The position numbers and the translations under genes are program-made. A stretch of DNA of 8,256 nt from DHVE2 group archaeon (lineage in GTDB: Archaea; Thermoplasmatota; Thermoplasmata; Thermoplasmatales; Aciduliprofundaceae), in contig JALSPD010000139.1 of assembly GCA_026986135.1 (NCBI GenBank), positions 1 through 8,256 on the forward strand. Direction: 5' to 3'. Of the stretch, positions 5,263 through 8,256 are shown piece after piece. The notes under the pieces were generated by a model, which saw only the letters and a program-made list of their open reading frames with translations, did no database searches and was not told where the DNA came from. Position 1 is the first letter of the stretch; each line of letters opens with the position of its first letter.

Positions 5263-6046
5263 CCGTGTATAAACCTGAACTTTCGTTAAACTCCACAACC
5301 TTGTTTTTTATGAGGACTCCAACGTTGTTCCTTATTATGGGGGTGGATACATTGAATATGAGTCTGAGTAACTCCTCGTCCAGGCCATTTGATTCAAATA
5401 TCGCTTCAAAGAACATCTTAGGAAAATGCGCTACGGGGAGTGATGCGTAGATTTTATCAAACACAATGTACTCTTTAACATCCCTCTCTCTAAACACCCG
5501 CGGCGGAATTTTCCCCCATCTGAAATCAGCCATGACTTCGTTTTTAGCCAGATTTATATCAATTTTGTATCTTCTCTGCTTGGTGTACGCTACAATTCTG
5601 ATCACAAAGGGAACTACGCCCCTATGAACAAGTTGAAAGAATTTTTCAGGGGTAAGCAGTCCGTAGCTTCCCTCAGGATATGCCCTTTCTACTATGAATC
5701 TCACCATGGCCTTTTGAAATGCTGGTTTTTCAAGAAGCCATCTCTGAGGGTTTATCTCTCCCTCCATCACCTGGATGGATCCCAGCCCGTTTGGAAGGAC
5801 ACGCAACTCTTTAACAGGATCGTTGAAGTGCCACTCCCCCCATTTTTTTGGTGCTGTGAAAACCATATTCAATGCCTTCATTTCCTTTCCAAGAAAATCG
5901 TAAAAGTTCTCATAGGGGGCCCCATTAAACCTTACCATTAATTCCATAAGGGGAGAATATCTCATCTGCTTTGCTTTAAGGTATCCCTGCTCTACAGATG
6001 GATCTTCTATTTTCATCCTTTCAGTGAATTTCTTAAATGCCTCCAT
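5237..6046 (-). CDS. Uncharacterised 269-residue protein, possible C-terminal winged helix
   Basis: I do not recognise this protein. It is soluble, with no signal peptide or membrane segment. The N-terminal part (1-60) is helical. The middle (about 60-200) is mixed, with many aromatic residues and strand-like segments (HRGVVPFVIRIVAY at 141-154, RRYKIDINL at 158-166). The C-terminus (about 222-263) reads as two helices and a hairpin: DEELLRLIFNVS, TPIIRNNVGVLIKNKVVEF, then NESSGLYTVRL. That would fit a degenerate winged-helix DNA- or protein-binding fold (inference). Its ATG shares one base with the stop of the DUF2240-family gene (TAATG), indicating translational coupling, preceded by a weak GGTGG. 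The two products probably act together. It is the last gene of the right-hand run. No reaction can be assigned. Confidence 0.8.
   Translation of the reverse strand: MEAFKKFTERMKIEDPSVEQGYLKAKQMRYSPLMELMVRFNGAPYENFYDFLGKEMKALNMVFTAPKKWGEWHFNDPVKELRVLPNGLGSIQVMEGEINPQRWLLEKPAFQKAMVRFIVERAYPEGSYGLLTPEKFFQLVHRGVVPFVIRIVAYTKQRRYKIDINLAKNEVMADFRWGKIPPRVFRERDVKEYIVFDKIYASLPVAHFPKMFFEAIFESNGLDEELLRLIFNVSTPIIRNNVGVLIKNKVVEFNESSGLYTVRLPMLSP
5304..5309 (+). terminator. Possible oligo-T terminator of the TPR gene
   Basis: Six consecutive T on the plus strand, about 42 bp beyond the TPR stop codon and within the opposite-strand gene. An oligo-U tract of this kind can terminate archaeal transcription. The evidence is the T-run alone. 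Confidence 0.25.
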
Positions 6047-6507
6047 TATACCACCAGTTTCCTTTCAACCTCATCATAGTAATCAGAGCAATCCACACCA
6101 AGCACCTTACAGCATATAAGTGAGGCAACATCAAGGTTTATGTACCTTGCCTCGCTTTTTATCTCGTTTATTTTGAAAATCACCTCTTTTCGCGACATTC
6201 CCGTGTATTTTGTGATGCGATCAATTATTCTCGTGGATATGTCCTCCACGGCGGTTAGGCTGTCCACCATATCTATGGTTACCCTAAAATCAAGGGGTAT
6301 GGTTCCTTTGAGGTCAAAGGTTGGCACATACTTATCCCCTTTTTTATCAAGAAGATTTGCATCCACGCATGCCCTGAACAATCTTCTTGCATAATCGGGA
6401 GGTATCCAGTTCTTTGTATAAGAGAAAAACTGTACAAAATCTTCCTCTGTTAGCTCCTTGCCCCGACTTCTGGTAATGTAAATTATAACCTGTTTCAGCC
6501 TTTCCAC
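6046..6507 (-). CDS. DUF2240-family archaeal protein
   Basis: About 153 residues. The layout resembles the euryarchaeal DUF2240 family: a helical N-terminus with the ELTEEDFVQFFSYTKNWIPPDYARRLFRACVDANLLDKKGDKYVPTFDL pattern, a Pro-containing linker (GTIPLDFRV), and a C-terminal helical region ending CCKVLGVDCSDYYDEV, where the family has an 'A-x-x-x-A-x-x-x-G-v-d' pattern. The N-terminal half looks like a winged helix (inference). I prefer GTG 6507 because GGAGG (6515-6519) sits 7 nt before it, against 1 nt for ATG 6513, and the other strong sites here have 8 nt; ATG 6513 would add two residues. The gene overlaps the HisA-related gene by about 13 bp upstream and the 269-residue gene by 1 bp downstream. 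The biochemical function of the family is unknown to me. Confidence 0.8.
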   Translation of the reverse strand: MERLKQVIIYITRSRGKELTEEDFVQFFSYTKNWIPPDYARRLFRACVDANLLDKKGDKYVPTFDLKGTIPLDFRVTIDMVDSLTAVEDISTRIIDRITKYTGMSRKEVIFKINEIKSEARYINLDVASLICCKVLGVDCSDYYDEVERKLVV

Positions 6508-6950
6508 AGGCATACCTCCCTGGTTCCTATAACATACCTGCTCTCCGCCTCCACCTGTTTTATCATATTACGAGGAAGTATAACTATTTTTCCCCCCGCA
6601 TTTATGAATTCGTCCACATACTTTTTGAAGATGCTTCTCATAGCCACATTTTCTGTTATTTCAAGAAGTTCTTCTAGGGGATCCCTGAAGTATACCCCCG
6701 TGATAACTGCAAAATCTGCATCTGATACCAGAATGTCCATTACATCCTCCACATTTCTTGGCGCGGCATCAATCCAAATATTGTATATACCTGATAGTTC
6801 CCTGTAAACCTTGAAGTTCATCTCTTTGCCAAAGTATGGATCCATATCCAGCAGATATATTTTGCTTTCATCGCAGTTCTCTACGAATTCATCAATTCTC
6901 ATACCGTCAATTTTTTTCTTTCTTACTAGATGTATTCGCAGGCAATCCAC
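6495..6950 (-). CDS. Short HisA-related (COG1411-like) beta/alpha-barrel protein
   Basis: A 151-residue protein. Residues 30-104 match the pattern of archaeal proteins related to the histidine enzyme HisA: KIYLLDMDPYFGKEMNFKVYRELSGIYNIWIDAAPRNVEDVMDIL, then a strand AVITGVYF and helix DPLEELLEITENV. Members of that group are usually around 230 residues, so this has only about five of eight beta-alpha units. The phosphate-binding glycine loop typical of HisA is replaced by DAAPRN. HisA isomerase activity is therefore unlikely. GTG 6950 is the only reasonable start after an in-frame stop and has no Shine-Dalgarno sequence; a TATA-like sequence lies about 23 bp upstream. The gene begins 17 bp after the transglutaminase-fold gene and overlaps the DUF2240-family gene. 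The frame and fold resemblance are fairly sure; the role is unknown. Confidence 0.75.
   Translation of the reverse strand: MDCLRIHLVRKKKIDGMRIDEFVENCDESKIYLLDMDPYFGKEMNFKVYRELSGIYNIWIDAAPRNVEDVMDILVSDADFAVITGVYFRDPLEELLEITENVAMRSIFKKYVDEFINAGGKIVILPRNMIKQVEAESRYVIGTREVCLWKG
6515..6519 (-). promoter_or_regulatory. Shine-Dalgarno site favouring a GTG start for the DUF2240-family gene
   Basis: GGAGG on the minus strand, inside the 3' end of the preceding gene. Only 1 nt separates it from ATG 6513, which is too close for normal initiation, but 7 nt separate it from GTG 6507. Confidence 0.55.
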
Positions 6951-6967
6951 ATTGCTGGATAATGCCC

Positions 6968-6977
6968 TTATTTAATA
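6968..6977 (-). promoter_or_regulatory. Possible internal promoter before the HisA-related gene
   Basis: TATTAAATAA on the minus strand overlaps the stop codon of the transglutaminase-fold gene. Its centre is about 23 bp before GTG 6950, which lacks a Shine-Dalgarno sequence, so it may drive a leaderless internal transcript. It also simply encodes the last Ile-Lys-stop, so chance is a fair alternative. Confidence 0.3.
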
Positions 6978-8056
6978 CCTTTTTCGTTGAACTTCATTTC
7001 TCTTTCAACGATTACCTCCGTGTTGTTTCCCAGCCAGTAGCCACATCTCGCGCAATAATTCCAGCCATCTTCTATATCTTCCTTACAGTTTGGACATTTT
7101 TTCTTTTCCATCCCTATGCTTATAATCAAAATTGGTGCGTATATGAGTAATAGTGCGGCCACTACCCCCCAGAACAGCGGCACTTCTCTCTCACCTTCAA
7201 TCTCCTTAACATCGTGTTGATCGTAATCATATCCTCTATACCAGCTGTTGCGATATGGTATAATCGTCAGGTTGGTAATTGTGTATCCAGCCTCTTTAGG
7301 TGATATCCCCACGTAATAGTGGAGAGTGTAGATACCCTCACTTCCATTTGTGGTGGTTTCCATATAATAATATCTCTTCCCGTGATATACGTAGTAGTCC
7401 CTCAGATAGGCTGAGAGGGGATTCAATGGATTCACATATTCCATGTGAACTCCCACAGCCACATGTCCCGTTGTTTTTAGGTCCGTTATGTTCATTGCGA
7501 AAAGAACAACATCGTACCCCATAACATGGGCCACGGTTGCCATCAGTACCGATTTATCCTCGCAGTCACCACCCCCCTCAACGAGTGTTTCAAGGGGGAA
7601 TTTGTAGTAGTCGTAAAAACCGGTGTATGTTAGATCATCCATGTATTCAAGACCCTCCTGCACAAAGGATAAAACGAAGTTGAGTTTGGTGAGGTTATCA
7701 AATTCCTCCTCTCGGGATATTTTTTCAAAATCATCAGCAAGTTCCTGTATGTATGTATCATTTGATGTGAGGAAGAACTGAAGAAATGTGTGATTGAAAG
7801 AGTATCTGAATCCTCCAGGAAATCTTTTGTAGTATGTATATGAAGTCCTCGGTATCTCCATTGTGATGTACCACGTACCGTTTCTCTTTTCAACATAATT
7901 ACTGCTTGATCCATCGGTAAGTTCAATTTCAATCTCGTACTCTTTTCCAAGGAATGTCCATGTATAGTGCATCTCCTTGATTGCATCCCCCCTTGCTCCC
8001 TGGGGTGCAGTTGAGAGTAGGAGAATAATGAGGATTAAAGTTGCATGGAATCTCAT
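6968..8056 (-). CDS. Secreted, membrane-anchored transglutaminase-fold protein with cytosolic zinc ribbon
   Basis: 362 residues in four parts. A signal peptide (1-24) is followed by an extracytoplasmic domain with a papain/transglutaminase-like core: Cys165 in GGGDCEDKS, His198 in TTGHVAVGV, and Glu233 in YYMETT at the third catalytic position. A transmembrane helix lies at about 293-315, followed by Lys-rich residues and a zinc ribbon with Cys321, 324, 335 and 338 (CX2C-X10-CX2C). Six N-x-S/T sequons (88, 99, 121, 189, 237, 262) lie in the outer domain, consistent with a glycosylated surface protein. Such domains can act as proteases or amidases as well as cross-linkers; the substrate is unknown. 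ATG 8056 is supported by GGAGG at 8066-8070, 9 nt away, and by an ATGA overlap with the preceding gene. Positive-inside Lys residues after the helix support the proposed orientation. Confidence 0.87.
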   Translation of the reverse strand: MRFHATLILIILLLSTAPQGARGDAIKEMHYTWTFLGKEYEIEIELTDGSSSNYVEKRNGTWYITMEIPRTSYTYYKRFPGGFRYSFNHTFLQFFLTSNDTYIQELADDFEKISREEEFDNLTKLNFVLSFVQEGLEYMDDLTYTGFYDYYKFPLETLVEGGGDCEDKSVLMATVAHVMGYDVVLFAMNITDLKTTGHVAVGVHMEYVNPLNPLSAYLRDYYVYHGKRYYYMETTTNGSEGIYTLHYYVGISPKEAGYTITNLTIIPYRNSWYRGYDYDQHDVKEIEGEREVPLFWGVVAALLLIYAPILIISIGMEKKKCPNCKEDIEDGWNYCARCGYWLGNNTEVIVEREMKFNEKGIK

Positions 8057-8256
8057 CGTTTACCCCCTCCCAGTTCAAATCTACACACAGGACAGTAATT
8101 CCAATCGCTTCTCACCTCTGCCCCGCATCTTGGACAGTGACTGTCCTTGGGTAAAATACTCTTTGATCTTCTTATCTCCCTTATAACGATCCCTATGGAT
8201 ACTGCACCCAGTGTCGATCCAGAGATGAGTAATGGTAGATTGTTTGACCTACCGTA
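8053..8256 (-). CDS. C-terminal 67 residues of a membrane protein with a zinc ribbon (5' end outside window)
   Basis: The frame enters from the right edge and stops at TGA 8053-8055, sharing ATGA with the next gene. It was found by direct translation because its start is outside the window. Fragment residues about 6-25 (NLPLLISGSTLGAVSIGIVI) form a membrane helix, followed by Arg/Lys-rich residues and a zinc ribbon with cysteines at fragment positions 41, 44, 55 and 58. Spacing is CX2C-X10-CX2C and the segment DWNYCPVC closely parallels GWNYCARC in the neighbouring protein. The two probably share a topology and may be paralogues. The outer domain, and hence the activity, cannot be seen. Confidence 0.82.
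   Translation of the reverse strand, partial: YGRSNNLPLLISGSTLGAVSIGIVIREIRRSKSILPKDSHCPRCGAEVRSDWNYCPVCRFELGGGKR
8066..8070 (-). promoter_or_regulatory. Shine-Dalgarno site of the transglutaminase-fold gene
   Basis: GGAGG on the minus strand, 9 nt before ATG 8056. It lies within the last codons of the preceding gene and, with the ATGA overlap, supports coupled translation. Confidence 0.6.

Noticed and set aside
6968..7110. Zinc-ribbon tail as a separate small gene
   Set aside because: It is in frame and continuous with the membrane helix and outer domain of the 362-residue protein, with no stop or start between.
7630..7986. 118-codon minus-strand frame inside the transglutaminase-fold gene
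   Set aside because: It overlaps a well-supported secreted domain in another frame and has no recognisable features.

Overview
The window looks like chromosomal DNA from a thermophilic euryarchaeon, most likely Thermoplasmata or the DHVE2/Aciduliprofundum group. The evidence is a Cdc48 of the VAT type with the KYYG first pore loop, a Mre11 nuclease, a DUF2240-family protein, a DUF5611-like protein, archaeal BRE/TATA promoters, and a mix of genes with strong Shine-Dalgarno (SD) sites and apparently leaderless genes. The taxonomic call is inference from protein resemblance. I see no tRNA, rRNA, CRISPR array, insertion sequence or other sign of recent transfer.

Left block (1-3974, minus strand): transcription runs hsp20, then the VAT/Cdc48 AAA+ unfoldase, then mre11, which runs off the left edge. 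hsp20 and the unfoldase are 27 bp apart and should share one mRNA, joining a holdase to an unfoldase. mre11 follows after 85 bp that hold U-rich termination signals and its own TATA box, so it is probably a separate leaderless unit.

Control region (3975-4121): this divergent intergenic stretch is the most structured DNA in the window. It has a strong hsp20 TATA box, a 13-bp palindrome abutting it on the promoter-proximal side of the start site, a 10-bp palindrome just upstream of the BRE, and a perfect 9-bp stem in the hsp20 leader whose 3' arm runs into a 10-nt SD sequence. These are candidate DNA operators and a candidate RNA heat switch.

Middle block (4122-5262, plus strand): a 97-residue DUF5611-like protein and a TPR-repeat protein. 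Each has a TATA-like element about 25-27 bp before its start codon, so both are probably leaderless.

Right block (5237-8256, minus strand): a compact run of five genes, read right to left. It starts with the C-terminal end of a membrane protein with a zinc ribbon. Next is a secreted or membrane-anchored transglutaminase-fold protein with the same type of zinc ribbon, then a short HisA-related protein, a DUF2240-family protein, and an unrecognised 269-residue protein with a possible C-terminal winged helix. Four of the five junctions or ends involve overlaps: 4 bp, about 13 bp and 1 bp within the run, plus a 26-bp convergent overlap with the TPR gene. This cluster is the best candidate for an undescribed functional unit, though its purpose cannot be read from the sequence.
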